Origin: Terebella lapidaria
Taxonomy: Eukaryota > Annelida > Polychaeta > Terebellida > Terebellidae
NCBI GenBank assembly: GCA_949152475.1
Contig: OX424559.1
Span: 34,517,119 to 34,581,118 of the forward strand
Direction of reading: 5' to 3'
DNA: 64,000 nucleotides
Position 1 is the first letter of the stretch, and every line of letters starts with the position of its first letter. Under the pieces are notes generated by a model, which saw nothing but the letters and a program-made list of their open reading frames with translations, had not been told where the DNA came from and did no database searches. Below, piece after piece: positions 11,575-22,763 of this stretch. Position numbers and translations under genes: made by a program.

Positions 11575-14500
11575 GTTCGTATTGCAACCTGTAACATCGG
11601 CATGTTGTGCTATATTGGCATGTCCTATAAAATGTGTTTTGAAGGTATCGTGTTTATTGAATCATCGCAGCAAAACCAGAGTTTATCGGAGAAGCCACGA
11701 TAACGATTGAAATTAACACATCCAGCATAGTGTGGTACCTGGCGAATCTCGGATCTACAACTCATATTCTGGTCAACGCTTGCGATTCTCGAGACAGCAG
11801 CTTGTGCCTTGAAACAAACATCACTGATCCGTCAATACAGCCATACTTGGTCAAGACGCCACAGTCAGACCGACTTGTGTTTGAATTCATGCTCTATGAC
11901 GGCGATGACCTTGTGAACACAGACTCACTCAGTTACCATGTCAATGCAGGTGTGTTTTAAAAATGCATTATGCTTTTTTCATGCTCATGATACAATGAAA
12001 GGATGGAAAAAGCACGGGGTGCATATCCTCGGAAAATGATTTCACACAATTTTAAGGGGATCTATGATGATTTCCAGAACGTATAGCTGGATTATTCATT
12101 CTATGTCATGGCTTATCAGCTTTAATGATTATGCGGGTTTATTTCTTATTTTCTACCATAGTTTGGTCACCACCAACTTCATTCCGATTATCACTTTTAA
12201 ACAATAAATATCGTTTCAGGTAGGGAGTCCATAATCTGGATAGTGGTTGGTGTGGTTTGTGGAGTTGTGATCTTGCTTATCGCAGTTGTTCTGTTTGTGT
12301 TGCACCACAAGAGACAAATATTCAAGGTAAGTCAAATATTCACAGATAACATACCTATCGTTATTGATTAAAGGCTGGTAAGAGGGTAGTGGTATACTAG
12401 CCATGTCTTTTTTGTTAGTTTTGCATCACCACATGGAACCGTTCAATGCAAATTTTTTTTGAAATCTGATTTTCAATGTCAGATTTAGACAGATGCGGGT
12501 TCGCATAAAAAATATTGCAAAACGATCATGCCACTTTGATAACAAATACACATATGTTTATTTAAGCAGCTGTTTATTTAACTGTGAGACTCACGAGAAA
12601 CCTCCGAAAAATAGGGTTTAATCAACATGATCGAGGGTGGCAGCCCGAGACTATGGGGAATAACCCTCTGTTACTCGAGGGGTTTCTCTGTTTCAAACCA
12701 TTGGAAACCCACTCAGCCCTCACCGGCTGTGGTTTAACCAACCACATCAACCCCCGATTTAACACCTGTGAGATCAAGGCAAGTATTAGTCCAGCTGCCA
12801 ATTAGTGTTTCCTAGGCAACCATGTTTTAGGGTCTGTACAACGTTTTATTTTTTATTGGTCATCTTTGACCTATCCTGAACTGAAATCAGACGGGTGCCA
12901 CCTTGGCACCCTTGAGGAATTTTTTTCAGGGCCGAAATACAAAACGGCCGCTACCGATTGACGAAAATTTTCCTAGTATTAAAAAATTTGTAACTAATTG
13001 AGATAAAAACCGAGGGAAGCCGAGTATTTACTTAATACAAGAGATTGTGGCATGTTTCTTACTATTCTTTGGAGGTACTAGGGTGCTACCACTATGTTAC
13101 TAACGTTGAAGATAACTGACTACCCTGGATACATGAAGTAAATAGCCTAATCGCAAATACATGTATTCATACGGCACATTTCAGCTTGATGAGCAAGTGG
13201 AAAGAATGCTGGACATGCGGGATGTTATGTACATAGTAACAACAAACATGACATACATTATATGCATTGTACCATATTAAGTCACTACGAATATATGTGT
13301 GAGTGACAAGTCTCACATTTTAATTGTTACCCTAAACGATACTTACCTCTGTTTCTGGGGTTGAGTAATTAGCGAACCCTCATTCGCCAATCACACATGA
13401 AATTTGGTTGAACTCGAATAAAATTCAGCTTCTTTTGAAACCCCGTGCTGGTTAGGTATACCTGAGCAGTTCACCCTCTGTGTAGTTAGATCATCGTGAC
13501 GGTCCACTGCCCTTATATTCACTTTTGTTCTTGGCGAGTTCAAGTCAACATCAACACACTCTTCTTGGGTTTTTTTCTACAAGTTTTTTATGTACTTTTA
13601 GACAGGGGAGTCGCCTGCAGGCTGTTTGGGAAGTGTGGACACTTTCTCGTTCCTCCAGGCGTGGATCCACACGATCGATTTTCTGCTTGTCGCCTTTTCG
13701 AGTGTTCAAATTGTTAGCGTTGTCGAGTATGTGAATTGTGGCTAGATGACACGTATGTTCAACCCATCCACAAATGCCTCCCGCTATTGGTGCCTGTCTC
13801 TGCAAGAGCCGGTCTTGGGCCTTTGCTCCTTTTCAGACCACCTGTAACACACCAGCTAGCTAGAGCTCAAGGCAGTCTGGCTGGGTATTCGTCACTTCCA
13901 GCAGACAGTCACCAGCTCCATGATTCATGCCATGTCCGTCAACATCACCATGGTCGGATACATCAAGAACCAGGAGGGGCATGGTCAATGCAACTAAGTA
14001 CAGTGACGCGCAGAATGATAGAATGGACATAAGTCTTCTTGCTCGTCCCATTCCGAGAGCCATGAATACCCTAACAGACCCTTTTATAGGAATGATCCAG
14101 TCTCGTCAAACTGGTCACTCTGTCCCTATGGCTGCAGCCGCCTGTGGGGTCTCTGCACTCAGCCTCACTTAGACCTATTCGCGACGTTTCAGAATTATCT
14201 GCTTCCACTGTATATCTGCTTTTTCCCAGACCTTTCTCATGCCTGCGCTGTCAATGCCATCACTCTGGACTGGTCCAACTTCTGACCATATGTTTTTCTG
14301 CTGTTCTCCCTGCTTCCAGTCATCCTGCAGAAGATCGGTCGAGGCACACCCAGGTCATCATGATCGCTCCCAACTGGCCATTGAAGCCCAGGTTTTCATA
14401 GCTCCTGGACCTTCTGACGGACGCTCTGAGGCTAATGCCACATATTCCAAGCCTACTTCGCCAGAAAGGCAGTTCCATGAGCATCTAGATGTCTTCTACC

Positions 14501-17500
14501 TTCATGCATGGAGACTTTCTGGCATTCCTTCAGAACAGCTGGTTTTTCAAGATTGCTTCCTATTGGATATCAAGAACTATTCGATCAACTTCGGAACCGC
14601 TCTACCAGGTTAAGTGGAGGGTCTTCTCTGCTTGGTGTTCTCCAAAGCAGATCCATCTATGTCATCCCTCTCTCCCTGGAGTAGCAGACGTTTTTGTTTG
14701 GCTCGAAGACAAACGCAACAGAGTGCTTCATGCAAATTACCTCCTTCTTCAAGTGTTTCACCCAGGACTTGCCACCGTTTTCTCGACTGCCTACATGGAA
14801 ACTTTTGCTCATGATGTCCAGCCTGAATGTGTCCCCTACGAGCTTTTAAAGGAAGAAGACCTTCGCATCCTCACCCGTATGACGATTTTTCCTGGCCCTC
14901 ACTTCTGCTCAGTGGCTCAGTGAACTGCAAGGTTGTCTGCGGAAGTCGTGCACCCTGGGAAAAAACCTGTCCGTCACCTTGCATTGAGACCTGGGGCTCT
15001 TGGCTATGACTGGGATTTGGGGCTCTTGGCTAAGACTAAATGTTTCATGGAGGCGGGCTTGTGAATGTTCTCAGTCCCTTCCATTCCACAACTAGTGTCT
15101 GACCATGCGAGTGGAAGTCTCACTCTACCTCCTCATTGTTTTACCTGCAAGACGTCTACCTGCTCTCAAACGATCTCCATCGCCTCGACCCGGTTGTCTC
15201 AGCACAAGTCATCATCCAGCCCACTGCTTCCTAATGCAAGTGTTCACGGGGAAGGAGCGCCGTGACATCACCTAGCAGCGGCGCATATCCTCGCAAGGAC
15301 ACTCGACTATGGGTATGTAATTTCAGATCTATTCTAGATTGCAATATACCTACAATCATACCATTAACTTCCGAGCTACTTTGTGGTTAATTAGTGTAAC
15401 AGTTACTAAAGAAAAAACGAGCGAACTCCTTTATATTTATATAGTAATAATTGACATTGGTATTATGCATAATGATCATCTTTCTCCTTGCAGAGGATGA
15501 TTTTGAGTAGGCATCCTTACCGAATGAGGGGACCCAAAATCCAAAAGTAAGTATCGCTTAGCATAACAAATCAAAGTTTCTGAATTGGCGTCTACTTTTA
15601 TACAATGCATAGTTTCTTCTGATGTCGGATTAACGCACCCGCCTCCGCACTGAATATCTCCATGATCTATTTCGAGATGTTTCTTCACACTACAAAAGTG
15701 AATACGGGACAGTGGACCACCAGATGATTCGACTATACGGAGGCTGTACTGCTCAGGTAACCACCCAACCAGCATGGGATTCTAACAGACTAGCTAAATT
15801 CTATTGTAGTTCACCCAAATTTCATGTGTGGTTGGCGAATGAGGGCTCACTAATTGCACAACCCCACAATCAGAGGTAAGTGTCACTTACACAAATCTTC
15901 ACAGTGACTTACTATGAACCATCACATATAATGTATGTCATGTTTGTTGTTACTGTATGAAAAATATCCAGCATGTCTGATTGTTGCACTTGCTCATCAA
16001 ACTGAAATGTGCCATACGAATACATGTATTTGCGATACAGGCTATTTACTTCACGTATCCAGGGTAGTCAGTCATCTTCAATGTGGTTGATTGAAAGCAG
16101 TATATGTACTGTTTATTAGTTAGTTACATGCTGGTAGCACATAGTACCTTCAAAATTGTCCCTCGATCCCTCTGAAAATGTGTAACTTTGGTAAAGATTC
16201 GGATTTTAAAAAAATTATATTTCCTATAAGGCAAAACTAATAGTACAATTGGATTCCTTTACCCAAAGAACATACATTTTGACACTTTACATGTGTTTTT
16301 ATCTCAATTAGTTACAAAGTTTTGAATGCTAGCAAGATTTTTGTAAATCCGTGGCGACAATTTGGTTCTTCGGCCCTGAAAAAAATTCCTGAAGGGTGCC
16401 AAGCTGGCACCCATCTGATTTCAGTTCAGGATAAGTGAAAGATGATAAATAAACAATAAAACGTTGTATGGACCCTAAAACATGGTTTACCCTACTTCCG
16501 CTGGACAATATGATTTAAAATGGCACAATCGGGTTTAGGTTTTCCAGTTGAAAGTGATCAAAAGCTGTCCCTAAAGCAGCTGTACAGTGAGAAGTTTTAA
16601 TGCACATACGAAAGTTTTCAAATTAGACATTGAAAACCGTATTTTAAAAATAGATTTGCATGGAACAGTTCCAAGGCAGTGATGCTAAAGTAACAAAAAT
16701 AGCTAAACATATAGACAAATATGCCATCTAATCACTTGAAACTCGTATCTATACTTTATGTTATAGTGATGAAATCCCAAATATTCAGGTTGACTATTTT
16801 GTGTTGGTAATAACGACGATAAAGGGAAATTTGTGTCACAATTCGTTCACATCATGCCTTTTTTTGGTATATTCAAACTCAACTGCATGGTGATGTGAAC
16901 GTATTTCTGGAGGTTGTAACGATGATATATCATCAATATATACAAGCAAATTGATAAATAACGAATTTCAGAAACAGGATATTCCACTTCAATACTTGTA
17001 GAAATATTAGTTAATTGCAGTACACCATAATCCTGCTCATGGGCATGATGTGCGTGTAACTTGTGTATTAGAACAAAATCACCAAATGGCATTTGAGCAT
17101 CACAAATATCAGACATCGCACCATTCTTAGTCAAAATCCTTAGTCCCATTTGCTGATCCATTATGATTATAGACAGTCATTTTCAAGTCTGGTGCTGGTT
17201 CATGTGTGCAAATTCGTGATTTTTGCTGCCTTTATACTTACATTATAAATGAACTGAGAGCTTTTGCATTCCAGAATCACGATTCCATATGCAACCCAGT
17301 CTTGAGAAACAAGTATAAATACGAAATATCCAATATAATAGTATACATATATAATCCAATATGTTGACACTAAACAAGTAATAATAGTTTCTCCTGAACT
17401 GTGTGTGAACACGTGCATATGCAATTTCAAACTTCATTTAAATGATTTCAGAAACACGTTAGGACGTCAGATCGTGACACTCAGAATTGGCGACACACAG

Positions 17501-17896
17501 AATCAACCCCGACGGTAAGACATTAACTTTTATCACGTGTGTCTGTAACTTTTTTTAATTACTCTGACTGTGTTATTTTCATGCATACCCGAGCAATTAT
17601 TTCAGGGTCAACTCAATGAAGTACAGCATGATAACATAGAAGTGACGCCACTTGAAGACGAAACAAGTCTCAGAAAACAGTACGAAGACTTGAACGTGAA
17701 CGAGATTGACAACGTAAGAATTAAATGTATTTCAAAATCCTTTAGATGTATAATCACCCTGCTTATATTTTGTACAATTTTCCAGTAAGGTGGTGCCTTG
17801 TGTCAAATTTCTAATCCTCACATTTCCTCATAGCGCCCAGCTGTTTACGATGGTATGCAGTCTGAGAAAAGGGTTTATCACAACGTGGACATCTGA
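11269..17896 (+). CDS. Gene A: FN3-domain transmembrane receptor with tyrosine-motif tail (3' half only)
   Basis: Six exons with consensus splice sites are read as 11269-11574, 11671-11949, 12220-12326, 17452-17514, 17606-17713 and 17834-17896 (stop TGA). Lengths sum to an open frame of 308 codons, entered in phase 1. Exon 1 is an FN3-like domain (TAVSLYLEWRAGY, then SYRIQVDAINYIGS). Exon 2 is the unrecognised domain also found in gene B. Exon 3 encodes a membrane helix starting IIWIVVGVVCGVV followed by HHKR, so the C-terminus is cytoplasmic. The tail has YEDL, YDGM and YHNV, which are SH2-type motifs. Upstream Ig and signal exons expected from gene B are missing from the 11 kb to the left, so the 5' half lies outside the window, was lost, or the copy is a fragment. 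The gene is convergent with gene B. Confidence 0.8.
11671..11949 (+). CDS. Gene A exon: unrecognised roughly 92-residue extracellular domain
   Basis: A 279-nt, phase 1-1 exon. Against gene B it conserves a central W, a two-Cys pair about 10 residues apart (NACDSRDSSLC), TNITDPSIQPY, and a late FxxYDG motif. It could be a strongly diverged FN3 or Ig fold placed next to the membrane, but I recognise no named domain. Confidence 0.7.
12220..12326 (+). CDS. Gene A exon: transmembrane segment
   Basis: The exon is 107 nt, exactly as in gene B, going from phase 1 to phase 0. About 23 hydrophobic residues are followed by basic residues (HHKRQIFK), giving a type I orientation. The following intron is 5.1 kb and holds the DIRS relic. 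Confidence 0.8.
12403..13530. repeat. Left arm of a long imperfect inverted repeat around the DIRS relic
   Basis: This stretch is related to the reverse complement of 15690-16720, with gaps. Clear matches include the AACCATGTTTTAGGGTC block (about 12820), the segment around TTTTTTTCAGGGCCGAA (about 12925), the CTGGATAC/AAATAGCCT block (about 13115-13150) and the ACACATGAAATTTGG block (about 13395). The insertion at about 12560-12810 is present only on this side. DIRS elements have inverted terminal repeats, so at least the inner part may be the element's own ends. Confidence 0.6.
13490..15300 (+). mobile_element. DIRS-type tyrosine-recombinase retroelement, broken relic
   Basis: In the plus direction the stretch gives fragments of the RNase H end of pol (GGAWSMQLSTVTRRMIEW near 13970-14030 and LLARPIPRAMNTLTDPF near 14036-14085), then a HLDLFAT-like segment (near 14165) and the N-terminal part of a tyrosine recombinase (KWRVFSAWCSPKQIHLCHPS near 14610-14670). 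This domain order is that of DIRS/Ngaro elements, which replace the integrase of LTR elements by a tyrosine recombinase. The copy is old and broken many times; gag and most of the reverse transcriptase are not recognisable. It lies inside gene A's intron in the same direction as the gene. Confidence 0.7.
15690..16720. repeat. Right arm of the long imperfect inverted repeat
   Basis: Reverse complement of 12403-13530 over most of its length, with diverged and gapped stretches. See the left arm for the matching landmarks. Together the arms would form a stem of roughly 1 kb around a loop of about 2.2 kb. Confidence 0.6.
16721..17451. other. Intron sequence of gene A, one unassigned open frame
   Basis: A minus-strand ATG frame at 16847-17161 begins MDQQMGLRILTKNGAM and stays open for 104 codons, but shows no recognised domain and is AT-rich. 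I see no other signal. Confidence 0.3.
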
Positions 17897-18250
17897 AAAT
17901 TAGAGACAAATGTCACAACTGAACTTTATTGATGAAACATGGAACAATTTTGCAGTGTATTGTGAGTCTTTATATACGTTAATGTGAAGATCACGTGTAC
18001 CACTTTATTGTGATCTGAAAAATCAACAACAGACATTGTATGAGACATCTTCGTGTAGGAGTATGTTCCAATTTTCATTCCTTTTATTTCTAGGGTTGTG
18101 CTGACTTATGGTTGTATAGTTGCATGTATTCAGCAAGAAAAATTGTTCTCATCAGTAGTTTCATATATGAATAGATCAAGTTATATCTCAAGATATAAGG
18201 AGAATGAATGTTTTGTTTGAATAACTGGTCCACACACATACCATGGTATA

Positions 18251-18299
18251 AATAAAATGGTATAAATATTCAACTGGGAAGACTTGTATCAAGAATAAA
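18251..18299 (+). promoter_or_regulatory. Candidate polyadenylation signals of gene A
   Basis: AATAAA occurs at 18251-18256 and again at 18294-18299, about 355-400 nt after the stop codon of gene A. The stretch 17897-18300 would be its 3' UTR. Confidence 0.5.
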
Positions 18300-18507
18300 A
18301 ATCACATTGTGTTGTTGACTTTCCCGTCAAAAAATAATTTTCAAGATGTGAACTTAGCAATCCTTTTGCAAAATGTGATATGTATGTGTAACGTTCGATG
18401 CCCACCGCGCACAGGGCGCACACGGCGGGCGTTGGTAATTACTAGAACTACAAGCAGGTAACAGTCCGTCTGGACGATTCCGGCCGTCATACATCACATC
18501 ATAACAC

Positions 18508-18545
18508 ATCACCATCATCATCATCATCACCAACATCAACAACAT
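18508..18545. repeat. CAT/ATC microsatellite
   Basis: Short run of imperfect CAT repeats just before the interspersed repeat copy 1. Confidence 0.7.
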
Positions 18546-18573
18546 CATATACAGCATGCATAGTACATAGTTA

Positions 18574-19438
18574 CCCTCGCCCCGATAGGGGCAGAGGGTA
18601 TTGTAATTGGGTCTGTCCGTTTGTCTGTCTGTTTGTCTGTCTGTCCGCGCGCATATCTCAAAGGAGAATGGTCCGATCAGCATGAAACTTATAGAGATGA
18701 AGCGGTATCTCAGTGGCTCGGTCCTCCTCGAATCTGGTCAAAATCGGACAAAAACTGTTGCCATGGCAACAGAAAATGTAAAAATCAATAATTGACCATA
18801 ACTTCGGTCCTAATCAAGATAATTTTTTCTAAATAATTTTGTATTTTTCTATGGCCAATTCCTGATCATCTGATATATAGCCCGTGGTCGTACGACCAAA
18901 ACTCTCTATTATCGCCCAATATCCGGTTCTACTTGATATTATTTTTTCCATCTTTTTTTGTATTTTTCTTTGGCCAATTCCCGATCGTTTGGTGTACGAT
19001 TGATGGTCGTACGACGAAAAGTCTCCATTATCGCCCGATGTCGAAAAATTGGGGGTCACGAATTCGGTTATTTTTGGCCAGCGACGTTTCCGTGCAAATG
19101 TCTGCGCTCATAACTCAAAGGCAAACGGTCCGATCGATTTGAAATTTATAGGACTGGAGTGCTATGGTAGTGGCTCAGTCCCTTTCAAATTTTGCCAAAA
19201 TCGGGTAAAAAAGGTTGCCATGGCAACGGAAAAAAGAAAATCACACAATTGGCTATAACTCCGGTTCTAATCAATATTAAATTCTCAACTTATTTTTGTA
19301 TTTTTCTTTGGCCAATTCCCAATCGTATGGCGTACAACCGATGGTTTTAAGACCAAAACTCTCAATTATCGCCTAATTTTAGTTACTAAATCTGAAGGGC
19401 GAGGGTCTGCAATCTCTGATTGTCTCGTTATGGTAATG
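18574..19438 (+). repeat. Interspersed repeat, copy 1 (CCCTCGCCC-ended family)
   Basis: Starts CCCTCGCCCCGATAGGGG and ends near GGGCGAGGGTCTGCAATCTC, so the tips are inverted relative to each other. A TCTG-rich run follows the start. The interior holds two diverged copies of a roughly 300-430 bp module containing GTTGCCATGGCAAC (18757-18770, 19214-19227), GGTCGTACGACC (18886-18897) and TGTATTTTTCTTTGGCCAATTCC. A second copy with more modules is at 62457-63665. No protein is encoded; it looks like a non-autonomous element. Confidence 0.75.
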
Positions 19439-19439
19439 T

Positions 19440-19882
19440 AGCCGTGTGGGATAGAACCCTGGACAGCCCGACGGTCTGCCAGAGCCTGTGTCGCACCATC
19501 CCAGGTGGGATACCGGTGATCCAGAGGGCATACACCCCCGAGTCATCAAGATCGTCCCCATCTGGGCCCCCTATGAAAGTCGTCCCTGAGGCCTTATGGG
19601 CCGCCCTAGACCAAACAGAGACAAGGAGATCATGGCTGAGCTCACCTGTCGTGCTCTCGCTCTGAGACAACACTGTCGCCACACAAAGTGTTGGCCACAC
19701 ACAGTATTTATACCAGAGCCATGAGCACGAGAGATGACGTAAAGCCAGTGTTAAAGTATAGTGGATAGAGAGAAGGACGGTGAGTCGCCATGACAACTCA
19801 CGAGCTTCGAACAGAAGCGGCCAGAAACAAGAGAGTGTTTAGAAAGAATCTCTTGCCGCGATCTTTGGGCAAAATCGCCACA
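19440..19882 (-). mobile_element. Diverged LTR fragment related to the gypsy LTR at 21917
   Basis: Read on the minus strand it starts TGTGGCGATTTTGCCC, as does the 5' LTR of the large Ty3/gypsy element, and remains alignable with gaps over roughly the first 450 bp of that LTR. A GGTATAAATAC TATA-like box lies near 19710. No internal element sequence is attached. It is an old, partial LTR of a related family in opposite orientation. Confidence 0.65.
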
Positions 19883-20146
19883 TGTGCTTGTAGATGTAAT
19901 AAAGATTTACTGATTTAATTGAAATTATTAACATATTTTTGAAAAAAAAATATAATAAGGAAGTAATGCTATCAAATCGAGAAGAGGTTGCAAACAAATA
20001 TACCATAAAATGGAACAAAACTGATATATCCAGATTGTATGTAAGTAGTGATACTCACATGCTAACTATTGTATTGTCATTCAGATTGTAAATGATTTAC
20101 CATGATCCAGGAATGTATATCATATTATGTTGGAAATATGTGTATG
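19883..20146. other. Short AT-rich spacer
   Basis: No coding or repeat signal recognised beyond A/T runs. Confidence 0.4.
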
Positions 20147-21916
20147 AATGTAGTAGTAGTAGTATTATTTTATTTCGAGTTTGTACATATGATGGATTTC
20201 ATGTTATATTGCAGCAATTGTTATACCAAGTTTTATATGTACAAACACGTGGATAGCCCCGAGATTTATATCTGTAGACCCCGCGAGTGGGGTTGGGGCT
20301 AACCATGAGATCCAAATAAGTTATTATTCATACAAAGCACGAAAGTAATTATTGTAATAAAACCATGGAAGCGATGGTGAGTGGGTTGAAATGATAAGAT
20401 CCATGTGCCAAACAAAATAATAATGTGTCTGTTAGAACAAGATTTACTGTCCTAATTGATATAATCAGCAAATAATAATTTCTTCATTTTACATTTGAAA
20501 GAATGAATGCTAGGTGCGTTTTTTTATGCTGACGTCAAGATCCAGCCAGTTTTTTGGGCCTTTGCAAATGAAGCTGTTGGTGAAATTGTGGGTCCTACTT
20601 TTGGGCATGTGTGGGTCATTGGAATGCCGGGTGTTGTGTGAGTGAATGTCACGATTAGCAGTAAATATGCTGGTCAGGTTCCGGGGCAGCTCTAATCTGG
20701 AGTACATGTACATAAATTTGGCTAATTCTACAGTGTGCAGATCGTGCAATTTGAGAATTTTCATTTGGTAAAAGAGAGGAGTAGTGTGTTCATTGTATTT
20801 TGAATGCGTAATTATGCGAATTGCTTTCTTTTGAATGATTTCAAGGGGATGAAGATAGCTTTTAAATGTCGATCCCCACAGCAAGATTCCATAAGCTATG
20901 TATGGATGGATCAGACTATTGTACAGGAGACGTAAATTTGTTTTCGTCAGTATGTTTTTTGCGGCATTTAAAGCATACAATCCGCTCGATGTTTTCTTCT
21001 TGCAATATAATATGTGGTCTTTCCAGTCCAATTTGCTGTCTATCATAATTCCTAGGAATTTCACACTATATACACGAGTTACCTCTACATTGTCAATTGA
21101 GATGCTTAGTCGTCGGTCAAATGCCAAAGAGTTTTTCGAAAATAATACATAAAAGGATTTACTTGCATTCAACGAGAGCTTGTTTGCCATATACCACTTG
21201 GATAATGTCTTTAAATCTTCGTTCAATACCCCATATAGTTCATGTATGTTCTGTGATGAGTAGTAAATAGTCGCGTCGTCGGCGTACAAAATACATTTGG
21301 AATTAGTCAATGCGGATGGCAAATCATTGCAATATATTATGAACAATAAAGGTCCCAATATGGAACCTTGTGGGACACTGATTTCCTCCTCATCACAGGG
21401 AGCAAGAAATATGGAGGATTGAACGGAAGTCTTGGGAAGAAACTTGTCATACGTGGCATCTGTATCTGGTATTTTCGAGGCATACTCAGGACCAATATTC
21501 GAGAAAAAGTCACAAAACCCGTCCGCTATGACTTGGGGCTCTGAGCAGTCTTTCCTGTCGATTTTGAACGTGTCTGATACACCTAGTTTATTGGACGAGC
21601 GACCAATTATGGTATTCAACACATGCCAGGTTTTTTTAATATCAGATTTATGTTTTTCTATTTCGCCCTGGTAGAAAATGTCTTTTGCACCCCTTTTCAT
21701 TTTGTTGTATGTATTTCGGTATCGAATATACCTTTCTTGCGATTGAACATTATTGGCGGCTAGACTTTCCTTATATAATTTATCACGCTTCCGTGCAGAC
21801 TTGAGTATACCCGGAGTTAACCAGGGTTCTCTCAATATTCGTTTCTGGGGGATCCGAACTTGCTTCTCTGGTGCGTATAGATTGATCGTATTCCACAACC
21901 GCTGTATGAAAAGATC
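20147..21916 (-). mobile_element. LINE L-II, 3' part: reverse-transcriptase ORF2 piece and 3' UTR
   Basis: A single open frame runs from about 21916 to 20510 on the minus strand. It contains the linker after the endonuclease (REPWLTPGILKSARKRDKLY), then SVPQGSILGPLLFIIYCNDL, the catalytic YADD, LGIMIDSKLDWKDHI, and the C-terminal thumb-like part. The 3' UTR follows and ends in a TAC/TAG trinucleotide tail at 20146-20160. The frame joins the linker (ending DEEEI, about 21385) directly to SVPQGS, so about 150 residues holding the early fingers/palm motifs are missing, yet the frame is preserved. The GATC at 21913-21916 is one copy of the target duplication of the inserted gypsy element; the sequence resumes at 33069. 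Confidence 0.85.
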
Positions 21917-22651
21917 TGTGGCGATTTTGCCCTAAGCACGCGGCAGGTGATTGTAAACATAAAAGCCATTTATGTGGCCTTTCTGTACTTGGCCTTGTTT
22001 TGACATGCTCCGTTCGAGCGTGCGTTGCCACGGCGACGTATTGTAATTTACGCTCCAGTAAACTATAACAATGGATCGATTTAACCTCGCGTGCGCCCTG
22101 CAGTTTCTGGTGTATTATATATACACTGGAAGCGACTCGTTCGAGGAGATTGTCCAAGATCGAGACTAGGACGCACACGAGGCTCGCCATGAGCTTTGTG
22201 TTCCCTGGGTCTGAGTAGTGGGCTCCTAGAGCCCTGGGGACGATTTCCGTGGGGAGGCCCGGGCTGGGAGAGACGAGTTGCTGACTCGGGGGCCTTCGGC
22301 CCTGTGGATCGCCAGCTCTCTCCCTTCCCGGGACATGTGACAGAGGCTCTGGCCAGCATGTCGGACTGTACGGGGTTCCGTCCCCGAGGCAGACCGCGGC
22401 TCGCCAGGCCCCGCCAGTTAACACCGTGGTGATGAACCAGTTTCTGAACGGTGTCCGTAGGCCTGGGAGTGTCGGGTGGGCTGTTACCTGGTTACCGTTA
22501 ATGCTGAAGTAGTTACCGTGTCCGCCGCGACCTCCGGTGAGCGGCCCTGCCGCAAGGATCCGGAATAGCGGATGCGCGTCCGCAAGGACTCGGATGAGAG
22601 AGGACTATCCTCGAGGATCCCGAAGAGCGGACGGTAGTCAATAACTTTACA
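21917..22651 (+). repeat. 5' LTR of the gypsy element
   Basis: 735 bp, TGTGGCG...TTTACA. A TATATATA box lies near 22116. Its last 387 bp (22265-22651) match the 3' LTR with no difference seen by eye. Confidence 0.85.
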
Positions 22652-22652
22652 T

Positions 22653-22666
22653 TGGTGCCGTGACCA
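22653..22666 (+). other. Primer-binding-site-like sequence
   Basis: TGGTGCCGTGACC directly follows the 5' LTR after one base. It has the TGG start expected for pairing with a tRNA 3' CCA end. I do not assign the tRNA. Confidence 0.6.
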
Positions 22667-22763
22667 GGATCAGTCCGACAGTGTTCCATCGCAGCCTACC
22701 GTCACAGTGTTGTAGCCTCCTTAGTCCCTGGGGATCGCCCGCTCCTCAAGGACGTCTCGAAAA

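Noticed and set aside
16847-17161. Minus-strand gene in the gene A intron
   Set aside because: Open for 104 codons with an ATG, but AT-rich, unlike any known domain and without neighbours; kept only as a note.
19440-19500. tRNA-like or SINE promoter (GGTTCTATCCC on minus)
   Set aside because: Resembles a B box, but no matching A box or cloverleaf could be drawn, and the stretch is explained as part of an LTR fragment.
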